Positions 1-9,200 of a DNA stretch of 46,125 nt are shown here, in pieces. Numbering within the stretch: the first letter of the stretch is position 1; each line of letters starts with the position of its first letter. The DNA lies in assembly GCA_035583355.1 (NCBI GenBank), contig DATEZQ010000006.1:1-46125 (forward strand), given 5' to 3'. The translations under genes were made by a program, and so were the position numbers. Origin of the DNA: Candidatus Paceibacterota bacterium (GTDB lineage: Bacteria; Patescibacteriota; Minisyncoccia; Phycocordibacterales; UBA6899). The notes beneath the pieces were generated by a model, which was not told the DNA's origin, searched no databases, and was given only the letters and a program-made list of their open reading frames with translations.

Positions 1-773
1 TTGAAAAGATCATCGGAGTACTTTGCCCAGTGGCCTGAAGTCTTGTAGAGGTCAGATTTCGTGATGTGGGGAATAGCGACACGCTGGTAGCCCTTCGCGC
101 TACGGAGCGCCCATACGTAATCATTGAGTGTTTCTCGGAGCAAGGTGCCTTTTGGTGTCCACAGTGGCAGTCCTGGTCCCACGAGTTCAGAGAAGGTGAA
201 AAGTCCGAGCTCTTTGCCGAGCTTGCGATGGTCTCGCTTCTTTGCCTCCTCGAGCATCGTGATGTATGCATCGAGCTCTTCTTTCGTTTCGAATGCAATT
301 CCATAGATGCGGGTAAGCATTTGGTTCTTCTGGTCACCGCGCCAATATGCCCCAGCAATTTTCGTGAGCACGAATGACTCGCCATCGATCTCACTCGTAT
401 TGTCGACGTGTCCACCCTTACAGAGATCGGTGAAGTTGCCCACTGAATAGGTGGTCATCGTTTTGCCCTCGCCAGAGAACTCATTGATGAGTTCGATCTT
501 CATTGGTTGGTCTTTGAAGAATGCAAGTCCCTCTGCATGTGAAAGCTCCTTGCCTTCCATTGGCAATTTTTTGTTCACAAGTTTTTGCATAGCACGTTGT
601 AATGTCTTCAGGTCTTCTGGTGTGGGAGTCTTTCCTGGTGAAAATAGGAAATCATAGTAAAAACCATCATCGGTGACTGGTCCTATGCCGAATTGGACGC
701 CCGGATCGAATTCTTGAACTGCAGACGCAAGAAGGTGTGCTAAGGTGTGGCGAATATTGTGTAGCTTATCCAT
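1..773 (-). CDS. thrS: Threonyl-tRNA synthetase, N-terminal part (3' end beyond window)
   Basis: Class II synthetase that charges tRNA-Thr in the cytoplasm. The visible 257 residues begin MDKLHNIRHTLAHLLA, so the protein starts directly in the tRNA-SAD editing domain. The editing-site HxxxH (HTLAH, residues 9-13) and the later CxGGH (DLCKGGH) are both present. These are the zinc-type motifs that clear mischarged Ser-tRNA. The segment then enters the catalytic core (GLPLWTPKGTLLRE). The N-terminal TGS domain of E. coli ThrRS is absent; I infer loss rather than a missed start, because no SD-led upstream start is visible and a -10-like TAATAT lies 9 nt upstream of the ATG. The catalytic zinc ligands and anticodon domain lie outside the window. 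The identification is firm. Confidence 0.95.
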   Translation of the reverse strand, partial: MDKLHNIRHTLAHLLASAVQEFDPGVQFGIGPVTDDGFYYDFLFSPGKTPTPEDLKTLQRAMQKLVNKKLPMEGKELSHAEGLAFFKDQPMKIELINEFSGEGKTMTTYSVGNFTDLCKGGHVDNTSEIDGESFVLTKIAGAYWRGDQKNQMLTRIYGIAFETKEELDAYITMLEEAKKRDHRKLGKELGLFTFSELVGPGLPLWTPKGTLLRETLNDYVWALRSAKGYQRVAIPHITKSDLYKTSGHWAKYSDDLF

Positions 774-883
774 AGTTTACTCATATTAGCACAAAGAAAG
801 AGTAGGGAACAGTGAAGCAAAGGGGCTTCAGCTTGGCCTTGCGTGCTTAAAATATATATTGTATGGTTATCCCAGATGTAACT

Positions 884-890
884 AAGGAGG
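884..890 (+). promoter_or_regulatory. Shine-Dalgarno AAGGAGG that fixes the start of the next gene
   Basis: Perfect AAGGAGG 5 nt before the ATG at 896. It rules out the in-frame ATG at 863, which has no ribosome binding site. A possible promoter lies upstream (TTGGCC at 833, 16 bp, TATATT at 855). Confidence 0.8.
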
Positions 891-895
891 ACGCA

Positions 896-1465
896 ATGAA
901 GCCACAGCGGCAACGCTTTGAACACGCAGTCCAAGCCTTCAGTTCCTTACTCAATGAGCCTTTCTGGCTCGCGCTCGCAGATCTCCTTGGCTGTCCATTC
1001 GCGGAGAACATCTTCTTCATCTATGGACCGAATAAAATCGAAGTGACGGTGGGCTCTCCGTTCTTTCTCGGGCATTACAACAATGACCCGATACTGCTTG
1101 CGCTTCCGCCGCGAGCTGAGAGTGAAGGACAGCCTGCACCGAACGTGTTGCTGGGTGATGTGGAGGTGAGTACACGCTTCGCTCTGTCGGGTGTGTATGG
1201 ATTCCTCGGGACTCCAGTGTCTCATGATCCGCATCGTCTACTCACCAACCTCCTTTGTGAGGTTGAGGGTCGCGTTGAGCTTCTCTCCGCCTTCGCTCAC
1301 CACAGGGGGCAGCTGGCGCTCTCCGAGCGCATCAATGACTTCGAGGCAGAATATTTCCCGCGCTTGCGTGAGCTGATCGCGTTGTACAACAGCGAGGAGC
1401 TGCTCATGCCCAAAAAACCTTTTCCGCTTCTCATGATGAAACTTCAAGTGAGCTGGTGGGGGTAA
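896..1465 (+). CDS. Hypothetical protein, 189 aa
   Basis: I do not recognise a family. The protein begins MKPQRQRFEHAVQAF and looks soluble, with no signal peptide or membrane helix. The N-terminal third is helical with aromatic residues (LLNEPFWLALADLLG). The middle contains short beta-like stretches (KIEVTVGSPFFLG), and the C-terminal third is helical and charged, ending in MMKLQVSWWG. The gene stands alone, divergent from thrS, with a consensus ribosome binding site and its own terminator. In this it resembles the other small unknown genes of the window (4601, 5258, 9681, 22567-24499). The ORF is well supported by its signals; function is unknown. Confidence 0.75.
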   Translation: MKPQRQRFEHAVQAFSSLLNEPFWLALADLLGCPFAENIFFIYGPNKIEVTVGSPFFLGHYNNDPILLALPPRAESEGQPAPNVLLGDVEVSTRFALSGVYGFLGTPVSHDPHRLLTNLLCEVEGRVELLSAFAHHRGQLALSERINDFEAEYFPRLRELIALYNSEELLMPKKPFPLLMMKLQVSWWG

Positions 1466-1470
1466 GCGTA

Positions 1471-1501
1471 AACACCCGAACAAAAGTTCGGGTGTTTTTT
1501 T
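1471..1501. terminator. Intrinsic terminator between convergent genes
   Basis: AACACCCGAAC, AAAA loop, GTTCGGGTGTT followed by T6-7. It serves the plus-strand 896 gene. The A-rich left flank is short, so use by the convergent minus gene is less certain. Confidence 0.9.
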
Positions 1502-3443
1502 AATTGATTACCTCTAAGTTGGATACTGTCGGAGTAGTGAGCGTGCGAAGGTATGTTGTCCCATCTTCACCAATCCATACATTTGTTTTGTATGGCATTG
1601 TTGGGATCGAGCGATTAAGTGTCACTTGAATTTTAATCCACTGTGCCCCCGCAACAGGATTGATGTTTCCTCCAGGAGAAACTGTTGTGTATGATGCCGC
1701 ATCGAGACCTGATTGTGATACTGCAGTTTTCACTTTTACTGTTGCGCTCCCTGTTCCTCCCGAAGTGTATTGTAGCGTAGAGCCTGTATTGAGTGCAGGC
1801 ATGTTGATGTCTTCGGTGGTATATGTGCCGGACATGGTGTATCCCGCATCATATGCACGCACATTATTTAATCCTCCTCCACCGACAATGACATATTTCC
1901 CGTCTGGCCGCTGGAACGCATGCCCTCCCGCAGTGACCGCAAAGGGGAGGCTCGGACCCGCAGTCATTGTGTCGGTCGTTGGGTTATAGATAACAGTTGC
2001 TCCCGTATTGTTGCCGCAGATGATTAAGTAATTGCCATCAGCGCGTTGCAACGAGTGTCCTCCTTCTCGTGCAGAGCACGTGAGTCCTGGTCCTGCAGCG
2101 AAGGTATTATTTGATGGATTATATATTACCGTGCTATTTGAATTACCGCCTACAATGAGAAATTTTCCGTCTGGTTTTTGCATTGCATGTCCACCCCACG
2201 ACACACCTATCCCCACGCCTGGTCCTGCGCCCGTGGTGTTGCTGCCTGGGTAGTAAAGGTAAGAGGATTGCCCATTGCCACCACCGACGACCACGACCAC
2301 TCCATCAGCTCTCGTGAGTGCAAGTCCTCCGACGCCGATACTATTGCCGCCTAACCCTGGACCACTTGTTACTGCACCTGTAGTGAGGTTGTAGAGGTAA
2401 GTACTATATGATGTGTTTCCCGCAGGGATGAATGCATTTCCATTTGCAAGCGCATTTGCACTTGCGCCAACTCTGATTGGGTCACCAGGGCCCGTGCCCC
2501 CAACGGCAAATGTATTATTTGCAGGATCATAGATTGCAGTGCCTGCAGTGGCAAGAGGGAATACTGCAAATTTACCATCTGCTCTACGCAAAGAGAATGC
2601 ACCATGAGTAACGGCATAGAGTGTCGAAGGGCCCGCAGTGAATGTATCTGCTACGGGGTCATATATATTTGATCCCGTGCCATTGCCGCTCACGATAAGA
2701 TATTTTCCATCAGGACGCTGCAAAGTGTGTGCTCCCGCATTTGCAACGTTATTAAGCGCCTGCGGCAGTGCGCTGAAGGTGCCGCTTCCGATGTTCCCAA
2801 CATTTGCGGTGAGCATTGCAATCTGTAGTGTAGAAGTTGCCATTCCTGCTGAAACACTTGAGCCTGAAGCGTTTAGTACGATGGTTGTTGTTCCACTGCC
2901 TGCACCTCCTCCTCCAGCTATTGCCGAAGTATTGTTGTCGACTCCCTTACCTTGTATGAAGTTAAATCCCAGAGCGAGCGCATTTGTGCTATCACATCCG
3001 CTCGATAGTGTTTCTGTTGGTTGTTGTAGCTCCGTTTGTTCAAGTTTTATATAAATATTATAAGCTAAGGTTGTTGTGCATACACCAAGATAGTAGTTGT
3101 CGGTTCCATAGATGGGATCCTTTATCGTATCTGCGCTATAGTATCCATTTGAGCGAAGTACTGAAAGAATCGAAGTAGGATAGTCAGTCTCGCCACTCTT
3201 AGCCATGAAGCCCTTTCCTGTGTTTTGATATCCTGATCCACTAATTGCAAAAGTGCCCTTGTCATTCTCGTAGAACTGCATTGCAAGGGCAATTTGGTGT
3301 GCATTCGCAAGTCGCGCAGTGTCACGTGCACGCACGCGAGCCTTAATTAGTGCTGCAATAACGACGCTTGAGAGCAAGGCAATGATAGAGATGACTACAA
3401 GGAGTTCAATGAGAGTAAATCCTGCACTTTTCGATACTTTCAT
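1500..3443 (-). CDS. Type IV prepilin-like protein with kelch-like propeller repeats
   Basis: The N-terminus is a textbook class III (type IV pilin) signal: MKVSKSAG, cleavage before FTLIELLVVISIIALL, with Glu at +5 of the mature protein. A hydrophobic pilin helix follows to about residue 35, then a pseudopilin-like region (ANAHQIALAMQFYEN). From about residue 225 to 520 there are six or seven repeats of about 40-50 residues built on R(P/A)DGKYLIVGG...IYDPANNTFAAGP, resembling kelch or galactose-oxidase-like blades. A beta-rich C-terminal region follows. At 647 aa it is far longer than a normal pilin (about 150 aa). Inference: a minor pilin or tip adhesin carrying a propeller outside the cell. 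No pilus assembly genes are in the window. A TATACT box ends 6 nt before the ATG (leaderless). Confidence 0.85.
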   Translation of the reverse strand: MKVSKSAGFTLIELLVVISIIALLSSVVIAALIKARVRARDTARLANAHQIALAMQFYENDKGTFAISGSGYQNTGKGFMAKSGETDYPTSILSVLRSNGYYSADTIKDPIYGTDNYYLGVCTTTLAYNIYIKLEQTELQQPTETLSSGCDSTNALALGFNFIQGKGVDNNTSAIAGGGGAGSGTTTIVLNASGSSVSAGMATSTLQIAMLTANVGNIGSGTFSALPQALNNVANAGAHTLQRPDGKYLIVSGNGTGSNIYDPVADTFTAGPSTLYAVTHGAFSLRRADGKFAVFPLATAGTAIYDPANNTFAVGGTGPGDPIRVGASANALANGNAFIPAGNTSYSTYLYNLTTGAVTSGPGLGGNSIGVGGLALTRADGVVVVVGGGNGQSSYLYYPGSNTTGAGPGVGIGVSWGGHAMQKPDGKFLIVGGNSNSTVIYNPSNNTFAAGPGLTCSAREGGHSLQRADGNYLIICGNNTGATVIYNPTTDTMTAGPSLPFAVTAGGHAFQRPDGKYVIVGGGGLNNVRAYDAGYTMSGTYTTEDINMPALNTGSTLQYTSGGTGSATVKVKTAVSQSGLDAASYTTVSPGGNINPVAGAQWIKIQVTLNRSIPTMPYKTNVWIGEDGTTYLRTLTTPTVSNLEVIN

Positions 3444-3554
3444 TTATATAGTATAGCATTATTTATTGTGAAATCGTAATAAGCGTGGCACATATATTTG
3501 TCTCGTGAAGTCTTGTCGTGTGACCATGAAGCGATTATCATTGTTATACATTCC

Positions 3555-4553
3555 ATGAAGCCCATTCGTATTGTGACAATTGGAGGAGGTACGGGAACAC
3601 ACATGTTACTCTCTGGCCTAAAGGCATATGTGCCTGAGGTGGAGCTTTCGGCAATTGTTACCGTTGCTGATGATGGAGGGAGCACAGGGAGGCTTCGCGA
3701 TGCATTTGGTTATCTCCCTGTTGGTGATTTTCGTATGGCACTTACTGCACTCGCTGCGGATACCACATCTGAGGCACTTCTGCGTGATCTTTTTCAGTAT
3801 CGTTTTACAAAAGGGGAAGGGCTTGAGGGGCATAATTTCGGAAACCTCCTCATCACTGCACTTGCCGATATTCTTGGCAGTGAGGAACAGGCACTTGCCG
3901 CAGCAGGAAAATTACTCCACGCTTGTGGTACCGTCATTCCTGTTGCAGGAGAGAAACTTCAGCTCCACGCAGAATATGAAGACGGCACCATCGTGAAGGG
4001 CGAATCACTTATTGATTCAAATGGACTGAGGCTTGCGCCAAAAGCACGTATTGAAAAAGTCTGGGTTGAACCCGCAGTTCCTGCGAGTCGTTTTGCGCGC
4101 GAGGCAATTCATGAAGCCACCCACATCATCCTTGGTCCGGGTGATCTCTATACAAGTACAATCGCAAATCTTGTCGTCCCAGGGATTAAAGAGGGAATAC
4201 AGAATGCTGATGGTAAGATTATTGTTATCGGCAGTATGATGCGTAAAGCAGGGCAGACTGGTCATATGACCATGAGTACACAATTGGCCGAGCTTGAGCG
4301 CTATGTTGGGCGACCTGCGGATATTATTATCCTCAACACCGCGGTATTCCCCGAGGAGATACTTGAAATATACGCAAAAGAGAACGAGCATCCATTCCAT
4401 GATGATCTTCCTCGTGCGAAGCATATCAAGCGTTCCGATTTACTGTTACGCGAGCGCACCCATGTATTAAAAGGAGATGCACTTCGTCGTAGTCTTCTCC
4501 GTCATGATCCTCAGAAGGTTGCGGCAGCGATTATGTCTGCAATTCGTACCTAA
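3555..4553 (+). CDS. yvcK: YvcK/CofD-family protein (gluconeogenesis factor)
   Basis: Belongs to the CofD-like family, whose B. subtilis member YvcK is needed for growth on gluconeogenic carbon and for cell-wall homeostasis and binds UDP-sugars. The family is related to 2-phospho-L-lactate transferase. Visible motifs are the N-terminal Rossmann-type glycine loop IVTIGGGTGTH (about residues 5-15), VTVADDGGSTGRLR (36-49), GDFRMAL, and EGHNFGNLLITAL near residue 95. Later ILGPGDLYTSTIANL matches the conserved family segment. At 332 aa it has the normal length. I chose ATG 3555, where MKPIRIVTIGGG begins, over the upstream TTG at 3498, because family members start just before this loop. TATACA lies only 4 nt upstream, so a leaderless transcript is possible. 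Confidence 0.93.
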   Translation: MKPIRIVTIGGGTGTHMLLSGLKAYVPEVELSAIVTVADDGGSTGRLRDAFGYLPVGDFRMALTALAADTTSEALLRDLFQYRFTKGEGLEGHNFGNLLITALADILGSEEQALAAAGKLLHACGTVIPVAGEKLQLHAEYEDGTIVKGESLIDSNGLRLAPKARIEKVWVEPAVPASRFAREAIHEATHIILGPGDLYTSTIANLVVPGIKEGIQNADGKIIVIGSMMRKAGQTGHMTMSTQLAELERYVGRPADIIILNTAVFPEEILEIYAKENEHPFHDDLPRAKHIKRSDLLLRERTHVLKGDALRRSLLRHDPQKVAAAIMSAIRT

Positions 4554-4571
4554 TGCACGTTGCATATAAAG

Positions 4572-4595
4572 AAAAACTCGCCGAGGCGAGTTTTT
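4572..4595. terminator. Bidirectional intrinsic terminator
   Basis: AAAAACTCGCC, GA, GGCGAGTTTTT. It lies between the convergent yvcK and 4601 genes and carries A and T tracts on both sides. The same stem sequence is reused at 17309-17333. Confidence 0.9.
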
Positions 4596-4600
4596 GTGTA

Positions 4601-5080
4601 CTAAATGAGGATGTGCATCTTGAGTCGCGCGTTGGACTTTATGTCTTCGGTCATGCCTTGCTCTTCGAGCCACTCCAGGTCGTAACGCGTCGCTTCCTTG
4701 TGCTGGACGAGCTGTTCCTGGGCGCGAAGGCGAACGACATCGGAGTGGCCGTTCTTTGCGACCTTCTCCCACTGATGTGCTGAGACATCAGCGTGGTGCA
4801 CCATGGCCCAGAGGGCCTTGAGCGCCACTTCATCAGAGGTCGTGTGGGTCGCCAGCCAGGACAGATCACCGGCGACGGCGAACTTGTTGTTCATGAGACC
4901 GAGCTCAGCGAGCTCCTTCACCTTCAGGTAGCGCGTCCCTTCGATGACTTGGTAGTACATCTTGATGGACCCATCGGGCCTGATGAGGAATTCTTTGATC
5001 GAAAAGAGCGCGAGCTCCTCGGTCATGGCGTGTATGGCTTGATGGACGAGGTCCGCAGTCGGACGGTTATGGAGTTTCAT
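4601..5080 (-). CDS. Hypothetical helical protein, 159 aa
   Basis: Not assigned to a family. The start is well defined by AAGGAGG 5 nt before the ATG. The first part (MKLHNRPTADLVHQAIHAM to about residue 55) holds a helix and a short beta hairpin (FLIRPDGSIKMYYQV). Residues about 65-150 are helical and look like two or three HEAT or leucine-rich-variant type repeats, with phrases such as LSWLATHTTSDEVALKAL and WEKVAKNGHSDVVRLRA. That suggests a scaffold or protein-binding role, but this is inference from composition only. It has no signal peptide or membrane segment. It lies between two terminators and next to palindrome copy 1. Confidence 0.7.
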   Translation of the reverse strand: MKLHNRPTADLVHQAIHAMTEELALFSIKEFLIRPDGSIKMYYQVIEGTRYLKVKELAELGLMNNKFAVAGDLSWLATHTTSDEVALKALWAMVHHADVSAHQWEKVAKNGHSDVVRLRAQEQLVQHKEATRYDLEWLEEQGMTEDIKSNARLKMHILI

Positions 5081-5147
5081 GTCGCCTCCTTGGCGTTGTA
5101 GGTGAACGGTCTATTGTTATTTCTACCACAAAAATTATTGGTGTCGA

Positions 5148-5219
5148 GTATGGTGAGTTCAACTTGCTAACCGAACACTAAAGTACTAGTGTTCGGTTAG
5201 CAAGTTGAATTCACCATAC
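5148..5219. repeat. Palindromic repeat, copy 1
   Basis: A 72 bp near-perfect inverted repeat. Arms of about 31 bp (GTATGGTGAGTTCAACTTGC... and its complement) have a single G/A mismatch, and the centre is about AAGTACTA. A second copy sits at 6180-6241 with the same core (CTAACCGAACACTAAAGTAC). Both copies lie immediately beside a terminator hairpin. The pair brackets the 5258 and 5732 genes. It could be a REP/MITE-like mobile repeat or a recombination or protein-binding site. Confidence 0.9.
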
Positions 5220-5244
5220 AAAAAAGAGGCACGTGGCCTCTTTT
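5220..5244. terminator. Intrinsic terminator after the 5258 gene
   Basis: AAAAAAGAGGC, ACGTG, GCCTCTTTT. Read on the minus strand it ends the Cys-rich protein gene with a run of T. It abuts palindrome copy 1. Confidence 0.85.
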
Positions 5245-5257
5245 ATATTGCGATGGT

Positions 5258-5614
5258 TTAGGCGACCTTGAAGTCGGGAGCTCCCGAGCAGTTGTCTCCC
5301 TTGGAACGCATTTCACCTCTTTCGAGCTTCCTGCGGATTTCTGGTTCGAGGGGGGTGCCCTTGGCGCACTTGTGCCCGCCAGCGCCGAGGCAGAGGAAGG
5401 AGCAGGTTTCGACCTCCTTGCCGACCTTGCAGACGGACTCTGCGTGGCCATACGGGACTGCGACGGGGTTTTCGCTGACGGTGATGCCGCGAAGCATGCA
5501 GCGCTCGCAAACCCCAACCTCAGGGTCACTGCCCGTCTGATAGAAGTCGAACGAAAAAGACGGGATGAACTTATGGTTGCAGGCCCTGCAGACTTTTTCT
5601 TTCTGGTTTGACAT
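5258..5614 (-). CDS. Cysteine-rich small protein, putative zinc-binding
   Basis: 118 aa, starting MSNQKEKVCRACNHKF after AGGAGG. It holds ten cysteines. The N-terminal CRACNH and the later CERC give a CxxC...CxxC pattern over residues about 9-39, which suggests a zinc-ribbon-like fold. Further cysteines in the second half (SVCKVGKEVETCSFLCLG, HKCAKG, DNCSG) could form a second site. No family is recognised and it has no export signal. It is monocistronic, with its own terminator, and lies between the two copies of the palindromic repeat. Metal binding is inferred from cysteine spacing only. Confidence 0.75.
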   Translation of the reverse strand: MSNQKEKVCRACNHKFIPSFSFDFYQTGSDPEVGVCERCMLRGITVSENPVAVPYGHAESVCKVGKEVETCSFLCLGAGGHKCAKGTPLEPEIRRKLERGEMRSKGDNCSGAPDFKVA

Positions 5615-5731
5615 GGTGCCTCCTTTTGGTTGTCCATGATGATACTGCCACGCCCTTGTCCGTTGTCAAGCAATTCTCTTGCTTCCCTCAACGATGCTTT
5701 TCTTTTTTGTGCCCACTGTTATGTTTGGAAT

Positions 5732-6052
5732 ATGCTGCGTTTTCTAAAAACAATCCACACACTCATCTGGCTTGCGATGACTGTTGCCAATTTTGCTGCA
5801 TTTCACTTCGCATATAACAATATTTTTGATGTACGTTTTCGGGCTCCAGCGCTCCTCCTTATTGGTGAATCAATCGTAGTATTTGCGAATCGCTGGAAAT
5901 GCCCCATTACGAATATTGCAGAGAAATATACACCAGATAGGCATCCGAATTTTGACATCTATCTCCCTGTTTGGCTCGCGCGCTACAACAAAGAGATTTT
6001 TACTCTGCTTATATTGCTGGAAATACTTATCGTTGTCATTCATTTGAGCTAG
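5732..6052 (+). CDS. Small integral membrane protein
   Basis: 106 aa from the ATG at 5732. Three hydrophobic segments are visible: about residues 8-28 (IHTLIWLAMTVANFAAFHF), 38-55 (APALLLIGESIVVFANR) and 86-105 (IFTLLILLEILIVVIHL). Between the second and third lies KCPITNIAEKYTPDR. This CPxT motif just after a helix is reminiscent of DUF2784-type proteins, a weak resemblance I would not rely on. I prefer this start over the longer reading (5630) because TATGTT ends 6 nt before it, the pattern seen for many genes here. It lies between the two palindrome copies, divergent from the Cys-rich gene. Confidence 0.7.
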   Translation: MLRFLKTIHTLIWLAMTVANFAAFHFAYNNIFDVRFRAPALLLIGESIVVFANRWKCPITNIAEKYTPDRHPNFDIYLPVWLARYNKEIFTLLILLEILIVVIHLS

Positions 6053-6179
6053 ACGCCCCGAGCTTACTTTCTTGCAATATCTCCTTGCGGCGTTAGACTC
6101 GCTTGTAGTGTACTTCTTTGTGTGTATTTGCTTGTGATAAGCAGTGGTTGCAGACGAGGTTTTCTTTCTTTTTGGAGGA

Positions 6180-6241
6180 GTGAGTTCAAATTACTAACCG
6201 AACACTAAAGTACTTGTGTTCGGTTAGCAAGTTGAATTCAC
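6180..6241. repeat. Palindromic repeat, copy 2
   Basis: Same core as copy 1 (CTAACCGAACACTAAAGTAC, then GTGTTCGGTTAGCAAGTTG). The left arm has diverged at two positions (AAATTACT against AACTTGCT) while the right arm is identical to copy 1. The flanks differ from copy 1, which defines the repeat unit as roughly GTGAGTTC to GAATTCAC. It abuts the dnaE terminator. Confidence 0.9.
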
Positions 6242-6243
6242 CT

Positions 6244-6280
6244 ACTACAAAAACACAGCTTATAGCTGTGTTTTTGTAGT
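6244..6280. terminator. dnaE terminator
   Basis: ACTACAAAAACACAGCT, TAT, then the exact complement: 17 bp arms with T and A tracts. On the minus strand it follows the dnaE stop at once. Confidence 0.88.
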
Positions 6281-6282
6281 AT

Positions 6283-9200
6283 CTAGTAAGCCGCGCCGTT
6301 GCGTACACTTTCGCTCACGGTCTGATCTGGCTTGTCGTCGAGTAGTTTTGCTTTCTCGATAAGAATGCTTGGCTGATCGTTACGTCTATTGAATTTCGCA
6401 CGGACAACCACACATTTGTCTACCGCAAGTTCTTCCTTAAACTCGGCGAGTGTACGTGGAAATACGACTGCTTCAATCGTGCCAGTAAAGTCCGCGATTT
6501 TGATGAAGGCCATATGCTCATTCTTCTTTGTGAGAATGTCTTTGAACTCTTCAATCATTCCTGCTACCATGACCATCGAATTCTCTCGGCCGTTCTCGAT
6601 GAGATGCTTAATCGGCATTGCCTTCTCGAGCTTCACACGATACTTCTCCAATGGGTGTCCAGTGACATAGAGACCAAGCAGTTCGCGCTCCCATCTGAGG
6701 CGTTCATCCGCAGTTGAGTGCTTCGCTGGCCTAATGCGGAGCTTCGGCAGATCTTTCTTGTCACTCATGAGTGAGAAGAGGGAAACCTGATTGCTCTCCT
6801 GCTCTTGCCTGTGGAGTTTATGATACTCGAGTGCATCGTCCATGTTATGGAGCAGTACTCCGCGTTCGTCTCCGAGCGAGTCGAATGCTCCAGTACGGAT
6901 GAGTGCCTCAAGTGATTTCTTGTTGAGATCCTTGTGTTGAACGCGCTCAAGGACATCGATAAAGCTTTTGTACGGGCCATTCTTCTCACGTTCATCGATG
7001 ATTGCTTGCGCGATTGCGCCACCGAGTCCCTTGATAGTGAAGAGTCCGAATCGAATCTGGTCCTCCGCATCGTTATTGCCCTTGATTGTCGTAAATGGAG
7101 AATAGGAAAGATTAATATCAGGCTGCAAGACGGGGATCTTCATGCGCTTACATTCATGCATGATTTCGGCAATCATATCGGTATCACCAGCTTCGTTTGT
7201 GAGCACGGCAGTCATATACTCTGCGGGATAGTTCGCCTTGAGGTATGCGGTTTGGTAGGCGACGTAACCATAAGAAACGGAGTGTGCTTTATTGAAACCG
7301 TATGCTGCAAAAGGTTCAATCCAAGCCCAGATTTCATCTGCGTCTTTTTGTGGGAAGTTCGAATGTTTGATGAGACCCTTAATGAACTTCTCCTTTTGTT
7401 CTGCCATGAGTGAGGCAACCTTCTTTCCAACCGCTTTACGGAATTTGTCGACTTCTCCCCAGGAGAATCCGGCGAGGTCGTGCGCCATAAAGAGAAGGTC
7501 GTCTTGATAGACAAGCACTCCATACGTACGCTCAAGGAGTGGTTTTACCGCAGGGTGGGGATACTTGATGAGGGAAGGATTCTTCTTTCGCGCAATGTAA
7601 TCGGGGATGAATTGGAGTGGTCCTGGACGATAGAGCGCCACCATAGCGTTGATATCGTGGATGCTTGTTGGATGAAGCTCCATGAGCCACTTGGTCATAC
7701 CGGCACCGTTGAGTTGGAAGAGACCGACGGTCTCACCACGCGAGAGCATGGCAAAAGTTTTCTTATCATCAAGTGGGATCTTTTCAATATCGAGATCGAT
7801 ATTGCGATGGCGCTTGATGAGCTTCACTGCATCTCCCAAGATGGTGAGGTTGCGAATACCGAGGAAGTCGAACTTGGTGAGTCCGACACCATCTTCTCCG
7901 ACCGTATACATATCGTACTGGGTGATGAGTTTACCACCCTTAGGGTCGAACTGTACGGGTGTCATATCCATCATCGGCATCGGTGAAATGACAACACCTG
8001 CAGCATGGACCGAGACGTGACGCACTGTACCCTCAAGTTTCTTCGCGATGTTAATGACTTCCTTCACTTCTGCATCGGTGTCAAAGAGGCGTTTGAGTTC
8101 AGGTTCAAGCTCCATCGCGTGATCGAGTGTCATCGGCTTACCTTGTGCACCTTCAGGAATAATCTTACAAAGTTTATCCCCGAAGTCGTAACTCTTTCCG
8201 AGTGCGCGCGAAACATCGCGGACCGCACCCTTTGCGAGCATCGTACCGAACGTACCGATCTGCGCCACTTTATCCGCTCCATATTTACGTTTTGCATACT
8301 CAAGCACTTCTTCGCGACGAGTATCGGCGAAGTCCATATCAATATCGGGAGCAGAAGGACGTTCTGGATTAAGGAAGCGTTCGAATGGAATGTGGTACTC
8401 AAGCGGATTCACCTTGGTGATGCCGAGTGTGTATGTCGTCATCGATCCAGCGACCGAACCTCGAATGTTCGTATAGATGTCGTTCTCATATGCGAAACGA
8501 ATGAGGTCTTCCACGACAAGGAAGTACGAGGCATAACCTTTGAATTTGATGATGCCGAGTTCGTAGTCGAGGCGCTCCTTTGCTTTCACATCACCATCAA
8601 GTCCGCGTCGTGTGAGTCCTGCATAACAGAGTTCCTCAAGCACTTCGTCGTCGGTCTTGCCTTCGGGGAGGGGAAACTTTGGAAAAATGAATTTACCAAG
8701 AGTGATCTCGAGATTACAACGCTCTGCAATCTTGCTCGTATTCTCTACGGCATCCGGAATATCATGGAAGAGCTTGTACGCTTCATCGGTAGTGATGAAG
8801 TGATAGTGTCCTTCGCCACCAAAGATACCCGTATCGGTAATGTCCGATGCGGTTGAGATTGCGATGAGTGTCTTGTGCGCACGTGCGTCGTCGGAGTGTG
8901 GATAGTGGGAGTCCTGTGTTGCAACGAGTGGCACATCGAGCTCGCGCGCGAGTTCGATGAGTGTACTGCGCCAGCGCTCAAAGTCTTCCACATCAGGGTG
9001 ATGCATCACCTCGATGTAATAATTCTCTTTTCCGAAGATGTCCTGATACTCTTTGATAATCTCTTTGCAGCGCTCCTTATCTCCGGTATTCAAAATACAG
9101 CGGCCGAGTTCTCCTGCGGGGCAGCCCGACAATGCGATGATGCCATCGGAGTGTGCACGCAAAAGATCCTTATCCATGCGTGGCTTGTAGTAGTAGCCTT

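Noticed and set aside
6053-6179. Possible small RNA or tRNA between the 5732 gene and palindrome copy 2.
   Set aside because: Only a short CGCC/GGCG pairing is visible; no promoter, tRNA motifs or terminator of its own. I see nothing else in this stretch.
5148-6241. Palindrome pair as a two-unit CRISPR array.
   Set aside because: Only two copies, 960 bp apart with genes between, and near-perfect dyad symmetry over the whole repeat; no cas genes.
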